Assembly (NCBI RefSeq): GCF_917627385.1
Contig: NZ_CAKJTL010000192.1
Location: forward strand, 1 to 64,000
Direction of reading: 5' to 3'
Source of the DNA: Protofrankia sp. CiT1
Lineage (GTDB): Bacteria; Actinomycetota; Actinomycetes; Frankiales; Frankiaceae
Length of the DNA stretch: 64,000 bases
This document shows, in pieces, positions 26,680-36,963 of the stretch. The notes below the pieces were generated by a model. That model did not search any database, was not told the DNA's origin, and saw only the letters and a list, made by a program, of their open reading frames with translations. Position numbers and translations under genes: made by a program. Numbering within the stretch: position 1 is the stretch's first letter; each line of letters opens with the position of its first letter.

Positions 26680-28518
26680 TCAGAACGCGTCCTCAGTCAG
26701 GTCCATCAAGTCAAGATCGGTAGCCTGGAGAACGCTGAGCCGAATCGACAGTTCGGGCAGCACGTTCGCGACGAACCACCGGGCTGTGGACACTTTGCCC
26801 TCGTAGAAGGCACGCTCCCTGGCTGCCGAGGCCTGTTGCGATCCGGTGAGCGCCGCTGTGGCCACCTCGGCCTGACGCAGCAGCAGCCAGCCGATCACAA
26901 GGTCGCCGACACTCATCAGCAGCCGCGTGGTGTTCAGACCCACCTTGTACACCTGCCTGGGATCCTGCGCGGTACCGGCGAGAAAACCGGTCAGCACATC
27001 GACCATGGACTGGACGTTCTCCAGCGCGGCAGCCAGGATCTCCCGTTCCCGGCGCAGTGCGCCGTCCCCCGCGCCGTCCTTGGCGAAGCTCTGGATCTCG
27101 GTGAACAACGCGCTGAGGGCCTGGCTGCGATCTCGCACGATCTTGCGGAAGAAGAAGTCCTGTCCTTGGATGGACGTGGTGCCCTCGTACAGGGTGTCAA
27201 TCTTCGCGTCGCGGATGTACTGCTCGATCGGGTAATCCTGCAGGTAGCCAGAACCACCGAAAACCTGCAGGGACGTCGCCAGCAGTTCATAGGACCGCTC
27301 AGAGCCAACGCCCTTGACTATCGGCAGCAGCAGGTCGTTGAGCCGTCCGGCGAGGTCGTCCGGCGTGCCCGCGGCGTTCGCCACGGCAACCCTGTCCTGG
27401 ACGGTGGCGGTGTACAGGACAAGCGCGCGCATGCCTTCCGCGTACGCCTTCTGCAACATGAGCATCCGCCGGACGTCCGGGTGATGAATGATCGTGACAC
27501 GCTGTGCGGCCTTGTCCATGAGCTGCGTCAGATCAGCGCCCTGGACCCGGCTCCGCGCGAACTCCAGGGCGTTCAGATACCCCGTGGACAGTGTCGCGAT
27601 GGCCTTGGTGCCCACCATCATGCGGGCGTACTCGATGACCTCGAACATCTGGGCGATGCCGTCGTGGACGTCCCCGACGAGCCAGCCGACCGCCGGGTGC
27701 TTCTCGCCGAAGCGCAGCTCACAGGTGGTGGATACCTTCAGCCCCATCTTCTTCTCGACGCCGGTGACGTAGACACCGTTGCGCTCGCCAGGTTCGCCGG
27801 TCACCGGGTCCACCAGGAACTTCGGGACCAGGAACATGGACAGTCCCTTGGTGCCCGGTCCGCTGCCCTCTGGCCGGGCAAGAGTGAGATGGAAGATGTT
27901 CTCCGGAACATCCCAGTCACCTGAAGTGATGAATCGTTTCACGCCCTCGATGTGCCAGGTGCCGTCGGCCTGTGCCAGCGCCCTGGTGCGGCCCGCACCC
28001 ACGTCCGAACCCGCGTCGGGCTCGGTGAGCACCATCGTCCCGCCCCATTGCCGCTCGATTGCCTGACGGGCGAACGTCCGCTGCGCGGCGTTGCCGAGCC
28101 CGTCGAGAATCCCGGCGAAGGTCGGACCGCTCATGTACATGAACGCTGCCGGGTTGGACCCGAGGATGAGCTCCGAAGCGGCCCAGACGACCGATGGCGG
28201 GGCACCCATACCGCCCAGGTGCGCCGGTACGAAAAGGCGCCACCACTCGCCGGCCATGAGGTCCACGTAGGACTTCTTGAACGCCTCTGGCAGCGTGACG
28301 GTGCCGGCGTCCGGGTCGAACACCGGTGGATTGCGGTCGGCCTCCGAGAAGGACTCGGCCAGCGGACCGGTAGCCAGCCTGTCGACCTCGACAAGCACGT
28401 CGTGGGCTGTCTGACGATCCATATCCGCGAACGGGCCGTGCTCCAGTGTCTGGTCCACGCCCAGTACCTCGAACAGGTTGAACTCGATGTCGCGGAGGTT
28501 GCTCTTGTAGTGCCCCAT
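26680..28518 (-). CDS. Acyl-CoA dehydrogenase, long form
   Basis: FAD-dependent enzyme for the first step of beta-oxidation. The 612-aa length and pattern fit the FadE5-like group with an extra C-terminal domain. Visible features include [24 protein letters not shown] and [24 protein letters not shown] in the flavin and substrate region, and [37 protein letters not shown] in the C-terminal catalytic region. It starts [17 protein letters not shown] at ATG 28518. A 12-bp perfect palindrome about 60 bases upstream may bind a TetR-type repressor. No other beta-oxidation gene is adjacent. Confidence 0.93.
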   Translation of the reverse strand: MGHYKSNLRDIEFNLFEVLGVDQTLEHGPFADMDRQTAHDVLVEVDRLATGPLAESFSEADRNPPVFDPDAGTVTLPEAFKKSYVDLMAGEWWRLFVPAHLGGMGAPPSVVWAASELILGSNPAAFMYMSGPTFAGILDGLGNAAQRTFARQAIERQWGGTMVLTEPDAGSDVGAGRTRALAQADGTWHIEGVKRFITSGDWDVPENIFHLTLARPEGSGPGTKGLSMFLVPKFLVDPVTGEPGERNGVYVTGVEKKMGLKVSTTCELRFGEKHPAVGWLVGDVHDGIAQMFEVIEYARMMVGTKAIATLSTGYLNALEFARSRVQGADLTQLMDKAAQRVTIIHHPDVRRMLMLQKAYAEGMRALVLYTATVQDRVAVANAAGTPDDLAGRLNDLLLPIVKGVGSERSYELLATSLQVFGGSGYLQDYPIEQYIRDAKIDTLYEGTTSIQGQDFFFRKIVRDRSQALSALFTEIQSFAKDGAGDGALRREREILAAALENVQSMVDVLTGFLAGTAQDPRQVYKVGLNTTRLLMSVGDLVIGWLLLRQAEVATAALTGSQQASAARERAFYEGKVSTARWFVANVLPELSIRLSVLQATDLDLMDLTEDAF

Positions 28519-28575
28519 GGTGGTCTCCCCGGGAAGTGCCGGCTTCGGTTGTCACCGAGGGAACCGGCATGCTCC

Positions 28576-28587
28576 TACTGGCCAGTA
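28576..28587. promoter_or_regulatory. Palindrome upstream of the acyl-CoA dehydrogenase gene
   Basis: TACTGGCCAGTA is a perfect 12-bp palindrome 58-69 bases before the gene's start codon, and a related imperfect copy (CTACTCGCTGGTAA) follows at about 28600-28613. Such sites suit TetR-family fatty-acid regulators, which commonly control fadE genes. The flanking 28615-28750 stretch is AT-rich and probably holds the promoter. Confidence 0.45.
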
Positions 28588-28761
28588 ACTAATACCCATG
28601 CTACTCGCTGGTAACCATCCATGGAACAAATACTGGAACAACGTGATAGCTGACAGAATGGCGCTAAAAAAGTTACTTTTAGTAATATTTGATCAATCTC
28701 CATGGCAGCATCCAACATTTTACTACTTTTCGCAAGCAAATGACTACCTAAAGTGCTGCCA

Positions 28762-29469
28762 TTACGAAGCGTCGCTCCAGCGAGAGCTGCCATCAAGATC
28801 ACGAATGCAGGCAACCAGACGCCCGTCCGCACCCTGGACGACCCCATCGCCATCAGTTCTGGCGTCGCACTCGGTACCCGGCACCGGCACAACCGGCCCC
28901 TGTGGCGGTGGCGGACTCGCCACCCCCCAACGCGGCTGGCCCGAATCCGCCTGTCCGCAGTAGAGAAGCAGCCCGTTCACGGCCTGCCGCGGAACGGAGT
29001 CGACGCTCGGAACACATGGTTCCCCGACGAACACAGCACGCATCCGCTCCGCTGGAACGGTCCGGGCTGGGACGTCCTGGCCTGGGCCTGGGGTGGCGGA
29101 CCCTGGCGTACCCGGAGCGCCGCTGCCGGCTTCGCTCCCCACGTCGTTCGGGGATGTCCCGGGAACGGTCGCGGCACCCGGCCCCGCGGGATCCCCTGAG
29201 GTGGTCGGGCTGCCCCCAGACCGCGACGGATCGCTCTGGCCACCGGCGGGCGAGGCGGTGGCGGGTGGTGCGGTGGTGGTGATCACCGGTGACTGCGATG
29301 ACGTATGCGTCTCCGCGCCAGCGGTGGTCGAGGCACACCCGAGCAGCAGGGCAACCAGCAGCCCGAGCGCCGTGGTGATGACGACCGGGGTCCCCGCGCC
29401 CCGGACCGCCCCGGCCTCGCCACGGCTCGCGTCGAGCGCGGTGTCCCTTCCCCGCTGTCCAGCCACCAC
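28762..29469 (-). CDS. Putative lipoprotein with Pro/Thr/Ser-rich region
   Basis: The start is uncertain. A GTG pair at 29469/29466 gives about 235 residues with a hydrophobic segment and lipobox (VVITTALGLLVALLLGC). The frame stays open to 29679, but the upstream codons lack coding character. After the lipid-attachment Cys comes a long Thr/Pro/Gly/Ser linker, then a C-terminal part with several Cys residues (GEPCVPSVD, LLLYCGQADSG, PGTECDARTDGDGV, LVACIRDLDG) that could form disulfides. It is expected on the cell surface. The function is unknown. Confidence 0.6.
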   Translation of the reverse strand: MVAGQRGRDTALDASRGEAGAVRGAGTPVVITTALGLLVALLLGCASTTAGAETHTSSQSPVITTTAPPATASPAGGQSDPSRSGGSPTTSGDPAGPGAATVPGTSPNDVGSEAGSGAPGTPGSATPGPGQDVPARTVPAERMRAVFVGEPCVPSVDSVPRQAVNGLLLYCGQADSGQPRWGVASPPPPQGPVVPVPGTECDARTDGDGVVQGADGRLVACIRDLDGSSRWSDAS

Positions 29470-29600
29470 ATCAACCAGCTTAGGTAGGACCGCCAAAGCA
29501 CGGAGCGACTTGGTCCGCGAGCAGCGGGTTTGGGGCGTATCTGATGGATCTTCGATCGTGCGGATCAATGCCCAGAAGGTGTCCTGCCCCGTTGTCGTCG

Positions 29601-29627
29601 GTCCGGATAGAACACCGCTATCCGGAC
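29601..29627. repeat. Perfect hairpin in a 465-base intergenic gap
   Basis: GTCCGGATAG (29601-29610) pairs exactly with CTATCCGGAC (29618-29627) around a 7-base loop. Wider inverted bases (CAGAAGGT near 29573 and ACCTTCTG near 29648) could close a larger structure. The gap 29470-29934 holds no supported gene. The hairpin may be a regulatory element, or a remnant of a mobile element end. Confidence 0.5.
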
Positions 29628-29934
29628 CTCCTCCGCCTTGCAGGCCACCTTCTGGATCATCGCCCACCTCGACCAACATCCATCAGACACGCCCCAGGCC
29701 ACTGGAACGAAAACGGGCAGTCGATGGTGGCAACCGATACTTTTGCCTGATCATCCACCTGGACGCTCGCCTGCCAGGCAGCCAAACAAGATCAATTAAT
29801 TCACCAGAACCCGTCACCGGGGGAGTCGGGGCAGCCACCCCGCCCGCCACTGTGGGACAGATCACGATCATCTGAAACGACTGACACCGACATCGGCGTC
29901 CCGTCTGGCATCGCCGCGGCCTACGATCCGGCAC

Positions 29935-32900
29935 ATGGTCGCCTGCCCGACATGCGGAAAGGCCAACCCAGAGGAAGCACGCTTCTGCTTCTCCTGCGGT
30001 ACTCCGCTGCCCACGTTCGGGATCGGCGCTCGCAAGACTGTAACGATCATGTTCTGCGACGTCACCGGCTATACCGCCATCGGTGAACAGCTCGACTCCG
30101 AACCGCTACAGCAGGTGATGTGGCGCTTCTTCAGCGCCGCCCGCGAAGTGATCTCGGCCCACGGAGGCAGTGTCGAGAAGTTCATCGGGGACGCGGTGTT
30201 CGCTGTTTTCGGTATCCCGATCCTGCATGAGGACGATGCGCTGCGCGCCGCCCGCGCCGCCCTCGAGATCCGCGCCAGCATGGCCACGCTCAACGCCGAT
30301 CTCCAGCGGGACTGGGGATTTCGGTTCCGGATCCGCATCGGCATCAACACGGGCGAGGTCACCGTCGGCGGGCCTGGTACCGGTGGCGGCGTGACCGGCG
30401 ATGCCGTCAATGTCGCTTCCCGCCTGGAGGAGGCCGCCGACCCCGACGAGATCCTCATCGCTGAGGCAACCCTGCGGATGATTCGCTCGGATGTGCGCAG
30501 CGAACCGGTCGGCCCCCTGGTGGTCCAGGGCAAGAAGGCCCCCCTGCGGGCCCACCGCCTGATCGGTCTGGCGCACCCCGGCGTCGGCCCCGGCGCGCGG
30601 TTCGCCCCGGACGGCTTTGCCGCACCAGTGATCGGCCGGGACCGGGAACGCCGCCGCCTCGATGACGCCCTCGAACAGGTGATCGAAGAACGTACCTGCC
30701 ACCTGTTTACCCTGCTCGGCCCCGCCGGCATCGGAAAATCCCGCATGGTCGGGGAGTTCTGCGAGGCGATGGCTCCGCGGGCGACGGTGCTCACCGGGCG
30801 CTGTCTGTCCTACGGCGAAGGCATCACGTACTGGCCGCTGATGGAAATGGTCCGCCAGGCGACCGGCATGTCCGCCGACGAGAGCGCGCCCGAGGGCCGG
30901 CGTCGCCTGCGCGAGCTGCTGGATGGCGTCGACAACGTCATCGGCGACGCCGCCGCCGTGGTGGACGGGTTGGCACCGCTGGTCGGTCTCGGGGGTGCTG
31001 AAGTTGGCGCGCAGGAGAGCTTCTGGGCGGTCCGCACCTTTCTGGCCGCGCTCGCCGAGAAACGTCCGCTGATCGTCTGGTTCGATGACGTCCACTGGGC
31101 TGAGCCGACCCTGCTGGACCTGATCGAGCATGTCGCCGACTGGTCCCGGGAGGCACCGATCCTGCTGCTGTGCCTGTCCCGGCCGGAGCTGCTGGAGGAG
31201 CGCCGGAGCTGGGGCGGCGGCAAACTCAACGCCACGTCGATGCTGTTGCAGCCGCTGAGCGAGGAACGCTGCCAGCGGCTGATCCGCACGTTGATGGGGT
31301 CCAACGACCTCGACCCCGCACTGGTTTCCAGAATCACCGAGTCAGCCGCGGGGAACCCGCTGTTCGTCGAACAGACGCTCGCGGCCCTGGTCGACGACGG
31401 GTTGTTGCGCCGGGAGGGCGACCGGTGGATCGCGACCGGCAACCTTGGCTCGGTCCAGGTCCCACCCACGATCTCCGCGCTGCTCGCGGCCCGTCTCGAC
31501 CGGCTCAACATGCACGAGCGACGGGTGCTGGAACGTGCCGCCGTTGTCGGTCAGCGGTTCTACCTCGACGCGGTGGTCGAGCTGTCCGCCCCGGCGGACC
31601 GGGCCGGCGTGGCCGCGCACTGCCAGGCGCTGGTACGCAAGGAACTGGTTCATGCCGACCGGTCGGACCTGCCCGGTGTGGAGGCCTTCCGGTTCCTGCA
31701 CGTCCTGCTGCGCGACTGCGCCTACCAGGCGACATCGAAGCGCCAGCGCGCCGAGCTGCACCAAGGCTTCGCCGCCTGGTTGCAGGCCAGGATGATGGGG
31801 CGCCCTGGTGAGCATGATGAGCTGGTCGGGTATCACCTGGAACAGGCCTACCGGTACCGGGTCGAGCTCGGGCTGCGCGACACCGAGACCGCGGAGCTCG
31901 GGCACCGCGCCGCGGCCTGCCTGATCGAAGCCGCTGACCGGGTCCGCCAGGGCGACGAGACAGGCGCGGCCGGGCTGCTCAAACGAGCGATCACGCTCCT
32001 TCCCGTCACCGATCCGCTGCGCATCCGTGCCGAGATCGACCTTGGCTGGGCGCTGCACTCGTTCGGCCGGTTCAGCGACGCCGAACGCATGCTGCGCCAA
32101 GCCACGGACCGGGCCACCCGGATCGGCGACACCGGCCTGCGGGCGCACGCGCGGCTCGCCCACCTTCGGCTCATGTTCGCGACGAGCCCGGAGGGGCTGG
32201 TCGCTGAGACCCTGGGTGAGGCGACCCGAGCGCTACCGATCTTCATCCAGAACGGGGACGAGGTCGGGGCCGCGCTCGCCTGCCGCAGCCAGGCCGCCGC
32301 TCACATGGCGGCTGGCCGCTATGCCCTGGCCGAGCGGGCCATGCAGGCCGCCGTCCGCCACTCCGAGGAGTCCGGCGTACTTCGCGATGCCCAGACCATG
32401 CGCCGTGACCTCGTCCATCTGCTGAGCCTTGCCCCCCGCCCGGTCGGCGAGTCGGTCGACCGGGCCACGCGGGCACTGGCCGGTGTTGGGGACGACCGCG
32501 GCCTGCGCCGTTCCCTGCTCGCCCAGCTGGCCGTGCTGTTCACGATGGCGGGAGACCTCGATGCCGCCATGGACCACCTGGCCCGGGCTGAAGAGATCGT
32601 CTGGGACGTCCGGAGCCCCCGCGGAGATCCGCTCTACGGGGGCTTCGTTGTTGCCCGTATCGCCCTGCTGACCGATGACCTCGACACAGCCGAGCACGAG
32701 CTGCGGCGCAGCTGCCGCCGGCTGGCCCGGATGGGTGAACGCGCGCACCTGGCCACGCGTGCCGCGGCCCTCGCCGACGTCTTGCTCAAGCTCGAACGCC
32801 TCGACGAGGCAGCCACCTACGTGTCCCGCTCCCGCGACGCCGCTGCCGGCGACCAGGTCCCCGCGCAGGCTGGCTGGTGCGGGGTGCACGCGAAGGTGCT

Positions 32901-33153
32901 CGCGATGCGCGGACGTGAGGTCGAGGCCGTCCGGTTCGCCGAGGCCGCGTGCGATCTCGCCGGCAGGACCGACGACTGGGACGGGCAGGCGCAGGCATGG
33001 CTGGCCTATGCCGAGGTGCTCCACCGGACCGGCCAGGGCGACACGGCCGGCCCGAAGATCGACACGGCGATCGCGTGCTACGAGAAGAAGGGCAACATCG
33101 CCGGGGCTGCCCAGGCCCGCCGGTTGTTCGAGGAGTTCTCGGTCCCCGCGTGA
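29935..33153 (+). CDS. Class III adenylate cyclase fused to AAA ATPase and TPR-like region
   Basis: The 1072-aa signalling protein starts with a zinc ribbon (CPTCGKANPEEARFCFSCG, 4-22). The cyclase domain (about 34-200) keeps the metal Asp residues 42 and 86, Lys82 in EKFIGD, Asp156 and the Asn159/Arg163 pair of VNVASR, so it should make cAMP. An AAA/STAND-type domain follows with Walker A GPAGIGKS (262-269) and Walker B VWFDDVHW near 384. The C-terminal half is all-helical with TPR-like repeats. The architecture matches a large actinobacterial family of predicted sensors; the input signal is unknown. It stands alone and starts at ATG 29935. Confidence 0.92.
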   Translation: MVACPTCGKANPEEARFCFSCGTPLPTFGIGARKTVTIMFCDVTGYTAIGEQLDSEPLQQVMWRFFSAAREVISAHGGSVEKFIGDAVFAVFGIPILHEDDALRAARAALEIRASMATLNADLQRDWGFRFRIRIGINTGEVTVGGPGTGGGVTGDAVNVASRLEEAADPDEILIAEATLRMIRSDVRSEPVGPLVVQGKKAPLRAHRLIGLAHPGVGPGARFAPDGFAAPVIGRDRERRRLDDALEQVIEERTCHLFTLLGPAGIGKSRMVGEFCEAMAPRATVLTGRCLSYGEGITYWPLMEMVRQATGMSADESAPEGRRRLRELLDGVDNVIGDAAAVVDGLAPLVGLGGAEVGAQESFWAVRTFLAALAEKRPLIVWFDDVHWAEPTLLDLIEHVADWSREAPILLLCLSRPELLEERRSWGGGKLNATSMLLQPLSEERCQRLIRTLMGSNDLDPALVSRITESAAGNPLFVEQTLAALVDDGLLRREGDRWIATGNLGSVQVPPTISALLAARLDRLNMHERRVLERAAVVGQRFYLDAVVELSAPADRAGVAAHCQALVRKELVHADRSDLPGVEAFRFLHVLLRDCAYQATSKRQRAELHQGFAAWLQARMMGRPGEHDELVGYHLEQAYRYRVELGLRDTETAELGHRAAACLIEAADRVRQGDETGAAGLLKRAITLLPVTDPLRIRAEIDLGWALHSFGRFSDAERMLRQATDRATRIGDTGLRAHARLAHLRLMFATSPEGLVAETLGEATRALPIFIQNGDEVGAALACRSQAAAHMAAGRYALAERAMQAAVRHSEESGVLRDAQTMRRDLVHLLSLAPRPVGESVDRATRALAGVGDDRGLRRSLLAQLAVLFTMAGDLDAAMDHLARAEEIVWDVRSPRGDPLYGGFVVARIALLTDDLDTAEHELRRSCRRLARMGERAHLATRAAALADVLLKLERLDEAATYVSRSRDAAAGDQVPAQAGWCGVHAKVLAMRGREVEAVRFAEAACDLAGRTDDWDGQAQAWLAYAEVLHRTGQGDTAGPKIDTAIACYEKKGNIAGAAQARRLFEEFSVPA

Positions 33154-33183
33154 CGGTCTTTGCGAGACGGTCTTTGCGAGACG

Positions 33184-33585
33184 CTACGGCGAGTTGAGCA
33201 GACCGCGGGCGCAGGCTTCTTCCTGGAGCTGGTGGAGCTCCTCTGCCCACAATCGGAAACGCTCCATAGCGTCGAGCTCACGGGCCAGCGCCCGGGCGAG
33301 ACGGGGGACGGTGAGGCGCTCGAGGGGAGTGCGCAGCCAGGGACGGTCGGCGATCTCCTCCTCGCTGACCCGCACATAGGCCGCCCGGTACAGAACGATC
33401 TCGGCTTGCGAGATCTCAAGCTGTTCGAGCAGCATCCGCATCCGCGCCCGCAACTGGGACTCGGTCGGCACGGCGCGCCCGACGGGCCACGGACCGCGGT
33501 AGGGACCACGCAGCGGCGGGCCTTCCGGCGATCGGCCGCCTGAGCCCGCCGGTTGCGCAACGGCAGGCCTCGACATACCAGACAT
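33184..33585 (-). CDS. Small helical hypothetical protein
   Basis: From ATG 33585 the frame encodes 133 residues. The first 40 are Pro/Gly-rich, and the rest is strongly helical and charged (QLRARMRMLLEQLEISQAEIVLYRAAYVRVSEEEIADRPWL, then ALARELDAMERFRLWAEELHQLQEEA), probably a coiled-coil bundle. No clear Shine-Dalgarno was found, and ATG 33576 is an alternative. It converges with the cyclase gene, with 30 bases between their stop codons. No known family was recognised. Confidence 0.55.
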   Translation of the reverse strand: MSGMSRPAVAQPAGSGGRSPEGPPLRGPYRGPWPVGRAVPTESQLRARMRMLLEQLEISQAEIVLYRAAYVRVSEEEIADRPWLRTPLERLTVPRLARALARELDAMERFRLWAEELHQLQEEACARGLLNSP

Positions 33586-33869
33586 GGTGACAGGAGACGA
33601 ATTCGGCCGGGTGCCCGGCTTGCTGCCGGACGCCCGCCGTGAGCCAGGAGGCTTCCTCAGCGCATCCCGGACACCCGAAAAAACTTGATCACATTCGTGT
33701 CGGCCACACCTGTGCCGGCCACGCGCCGGCCGATCGCGGCGCTCACCCTGGACGGACGAAGCCGTCGCCAAAAGGTGAATTTCCCACGACCGTGGGTAAC
33801 AGGAGTGTGGAGGCACAGAGAGATCACGGGAAAACTTTCCGTGTTTTCGGGCGAGCCGCGGAGGACGCG

Positions 33870-34091
33870 ATGGCCGGATCCATAACAATTGTGCTGGGAT
33901 TCCCACTGGTACTCATGATCGGCATGCTGGCTATGCATCGGGTGGAACAAATGATCGAAAAAGTACGCCGGCCCCGGCTCCAGCTGGTCCCCGACCTCGA
34001 CGACGAGTCTCCCGGCGACATCGAGGATGGCGGACCACCGCCTGTGCGGCTGCTACGGTTGATCGTGTCGCGCCAGTCCGCGCATCCGTGA
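33870..34091 (+). CDS. Small membrane protein
   Basis: The 73-aa protein has one N-terminal membrane segment (ITIVLGFPLVLMIGMLAM) followed by a charged cytoplasmic tail (HRVEQMIEKVRRPRLQLVPDLDDE). GCGGAGGACGCG precedes ATG 33870 and fixes the start; the longer upstream frame is not supported. The function is unknown. The upstream region 33586-33869 shows no other gene. Confidence 0.6.
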   Translation: MAGSITIVLGFPLVLMIGMLAMHRVEQMIEKVRRPRLQLVPDLDDESPGDIEDGGPPPVRLLRLIVSRQSAHP

Positions 34092-34156
34092 GCCCGCGCA
34101 TCCGTGCGCCCGCATGCCGTCCGTGCGCATCCCCGGGCGCCCAGCGGGACGGGCGG

Positions 34157-34537
34157 TCAGTGCGCCCGACCGCCAGCGGCGGCGGAGGCCGGCGCGCCCG
34201 ATCGCCGTGACCCGGCATCAACCCGCAGGCGACCGGTCAGACCGGTCGAACGCAGCAACGCCATGAACGCCGGGGAGGCCCCCCGCACCCGAAGACTGGA
34301 GTGGACTCCTCGCAACAGCAGTTCGGCCCGCAGCAACGCCGCCATTCCAGCGATGTCGACGGCATGCAGGCCGTCGACATCCACCGTCACGTCCGTGCCG
34401 CCGCGGCCCAGCAGTTCATGGATCTCCTGGCGGAACCTCAGCCGGCCGCGGGTATCGAGTTCGCCATCGAGCACGATGAGCACATCGCACCCCGAATGGG
34501 TCACCGACATCCGCAGATGACCGGCCTCGACCTGCAT
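34157..34537 (-). CDS. STAS-domain protein (anti-anti-sigma-like) lacking the phospho-serine
   Basis: The 126-aa protein has the STAS fold pattern (SVTHSGCDVLIVLDGELDTRGRLRFRQEIHELL, TDVTVDVDGLHAVDIAGMAALLRAELLLR). Anti-sigma antagonists such as SpoIIAA carry DSSG at the switch loop, where an anti-sigma kinase phosphorylates a Ser. Here the loop reads D61-I-A-G64, so no Ser or Thr is available. It may bind an anti-sigma factor constitutively or serve another STAS role. GGGGGGCGG precedes ATG 34537. No kinase partner is adjacent. Confidence 0.85.
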   Translation of the reverse strand: MQVEAGHLRMSVTHSGCDVLIVLDGELDTRGRLRFRQEIHELLGRGGTDVTVDVDGLHAVDIAGMAALLRAELLLRGVHSSLRVRGASPAFMALLRSTGLTGRLRVDAGSRRSGAPASAAAGGRAH

Positions 34538-34878
34538 GTTTCCGCCCCCCGGTACTCCCGCCGGCACATGTCGTCGGCACCTGTCGTCGTTCCGCGCCGC
34601 TTGGCCGCGGCCCCGCACCCCGGCCGGTTGGCGGCGAGGCGACACCTCCTGGCTCATGTCGTCCTGGCGGTCCGGCAGGCCTCCCGAACCGGAACCGCCC
34701 ACAGGGTGCTCTCTCCCCGAGCTACGGGATACGTACACCCCATGCAGCGATACTACCGAGGGTAACCAAGATCCCGGATTTCACCGACGAAAAGCAAGAG
34801 ATGTGCCGCGCATTAATGTCGAATAACACGAATTACCAGCGTACCGGCACGCTCGACTATTCAGACAATACGGCCAAA
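34538..34878. other. Intergenic region between the STAS gene and pgi
   Basis: No gene was recognised. Bases 34740-34880 become noticeably less GC-rich and probably contain the promoter of the STAS gene and the transcription end of pgi, which also reads leftward. Open frames on the plus strand here are shadows. Confidence 0.5.
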
Positions 34879-36567
34879 TCAGAACTCGCGCTCCGATGAC
34901 TCGTTCGCGGCACGGAACCGGCGGATGAGACTGTTGGTGGAGCTGTCGTGCGCCAGCTCCACCGGCCCGTCCGCCGACAGTTCCGGAATGATCCGCGCCG
35001 CGAGCGCCTTGCCGAGCTCCACACCCCACTGGTCGAAACTGTTGATATTCCAGATCGCACCCTGAGTGAAGACCTTGTGTTCGTAGAGAGCGATCAGCTG
35101 ACCGAGCCGGAACGGGGTCAGCCGGTCAGCGAGAATCGTGTTGGTGGGCCGATTTCCCGGAAATGTCCGATGCGGGATGATTTCATGGTCCACGCGTTCG
35201 GCGGCGACCTGCTCGGCCGTCCTGCCGAACGCCAGTGCCTCGGTCTGGGCGAAGAAGTTCGCCATCAGCAGTACATGGTGGTCCACACCACCCGCACGCA
35301 CGTCGTGGCTGGCGGTGAGAAAACCGATGAAGTCGGCGGGGACCAGCGCGGTTCCCTGGTGGATGAGCTGGAAGTAGGCATGCTGCCCGTTGGTACCGGG
35401 GGTCCCCCACACGACCGGGCCGGTGGGGACAGGCACCGTTCGCCCAGCCCGGTCCACCGACTTGCCGTTGCTCTCCATGTCCAACTGCTGGAGATAGGCG
35501 GGAAAACGCCCGAGATAGTGGCTGTAGGGCAGCACCGCATGGGTCTGCGCACCGAAGAAGTCCCGGTACCACAGGCCGAGCAGACCGAGCAGCACCGGTA
35601 GGTTCCGCTCGAACGGGGCGGTACGGAAGTGCACGTCCATCGCGTGGAACCCGGCGAGCATGTCCCGGAAGTTGTCCGGCCCGATCGCCAGCATCAGGGA
35701 CAGGCCGATCGCCGAGTCGAGCGAGTAACGTCCGCCCACCCAGTCCCAGAATTCGAACATGTTGGCACTGTCGATACCGAACTCGGTCACCTTCTCCGTG
35801 TTCGTCGAGACTGCCACGAAATGGAACGGAACCGCGTCCGGGCCGAGCGCGTCGACCAGCCAGGCCCGCGCGGCGCGGGCGTTCGCGAGCGTCTCCAGGG
35901 TGGTGAAGGTCTTCGACGACACGATGAACAGCGTCTCGGCCGGGTCGAGATCAGCTGTCGCTTCCCAGATGTCGGTACCATCCACATTCGATACGAAACG
36001 GAACTGTATCGAGCGGTCGGAGTAATCCGTTAGTGCTTCGTACGCCATGGCCGGCCCGAGGTCCGAACCTCCGATCCCGATATTGACAACGGTCCGGATA
36101 TGCTTCTCGGTGACGCCGGTCCAGACACCGGAACGGACCTTGTCAGCGAACACCGACATCCGCTCGAGCACGGCATGCACCTGGGGAACGACATTCACAC
36201 CGTCCACGTCGACGACGGCGTCCGCGGGGGCGCGCAGCGCAACATGAAGAACAGCCCTGCGCTCAGTTGTGTTGATCTTCTGGCCGGTGAACATCGCCTC
36301 GATCTGCGCACGCAGCCGCGCGCGCTCGGCCAAAGCCACCAACAATTCCAGTGTCTGGTCGGTTACCCGGTTCTTCGAGTAGTCGAGGTACAGGCCGTCG
36401 GCTGCCACGGCGAGCCTCTCGCCCCGGTTCGGGTCATTAGCAAAAAGGTTACGCAGATGGATGTCGGCGAGCTCGGCGAAGTGCTTGTCGAGAGCTGTCC
36501 ATTCCGGCGTTCCCATGATGGGAGAGGCGTGCTGGACGGCATCGATGGACGGCTCGATAGGCGACAT
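34879..36567 (-). CDS. pgi: Glucose-6-phosphate isomerase
   Basis: Glycolytic enzyme interconverting glucose-6-phosphate and fructose-6-phosphate. The 562-aa protein shows the family signatures [56 protein letters not shown] and the C-terminal active-site region [30 protein letters not shown]. Length is normal. ATG 36567 gives [30 protein letters not shown], the expected N-terminus. It is monocistronic. Confidence 0.96.
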   Translation of the reverse strand: MSPIEPSIDAVQHASPIMGTPEWTALDKHFAELADIHLRNLFANDPNRGERLAVAADGLYLDYSKNRVTDQTLELLVALAERARLRAQIEAMFTGQKINTTERRAVLHVALRAPADAVVDVDGVNVVPQVHAVLERMSVFADKVRSGVWTGVTEKHIRTVVNIGIGGSDLGPAMAYEALTDYSDRSIQFRFVSNVDGTDIWEATADLDPAETLFIVSSKTFTTLETLANARAARAWLVDALGPDAVPFHFVAVSTNTEKVTEFGIDSANMFEFWDWVGGRYSLDSAIGLSLMLAIGPDNFRDMLAGFHAMDVHFRTAPFERNLPVLLGLLGLWYRDFFGAQTHAVLPYSHYLGRFPAYLQQLDMESNGKSVDRAGRTVPVPTGPVVWGTPGTNGQHAYFQLIHQGTALVPADFIGFLTASHDVRAGGVDHHVLLMANFFAQTEALAFGRTAEQVAAERVDHEIIPHRTFPGNRPTNTILADRLTPFRLGQLIALYEHKVFTQGAIWNINSFDQWGVELGKALAARIIPELSADGPVELAHDSSTNSLIRRFRAANESSEREF

Positions 36568-36963
36568 GATTTTTCGGGACCTCCCAGTCCGATGGCCGCG
36601 GGCGCGTCGGCGACATGTTCACGATCCTGCATGCCCCACGCGAGGTCCACGCCACCGCGTCACCGACCAGGTCACCGCGCGCGTCACCGGATGAGCCGCG
36701 GCGCCGGCCCGCCAGCGGGACAGCGGATGCCCGTCGCGCCGGACGCACAAAACGATTACACACAGCTCCAGGATGGATCCGAAAAGTCATCAACGAGATG
36801 CTGTTATGATCTATATCACTGATCTACCAGAGTCACCCATGACCACCCGGAGATGAGCATGTGGCGACAGCCGTACACTCACGACTGAATTCATGGCTGA
36901 CGGGGATGTCGGTCGTCGGCGTGACCCCCGCCGGGCACGGTCGCGGCGAATGCCGTCCATACG
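36568..36963. other. Divergent promoter region of pgi and the kinase gene
   Basis: About 400 bases separate the two divergent starts. A short AT-richer block near 36770-36840 contains a repeated TGATCTA motif (TGATCTATATCACTGATCTA), a possible protein-binding or promoter site. No gene with support was found. Confidence 0.45.

Noticed and set aside
26668-27924. 418-codon plus-strand frame
   Set aside because: Exactly antisense to the acyl-CoA dehydrogenase gene; the minus-strand product is clearly real.
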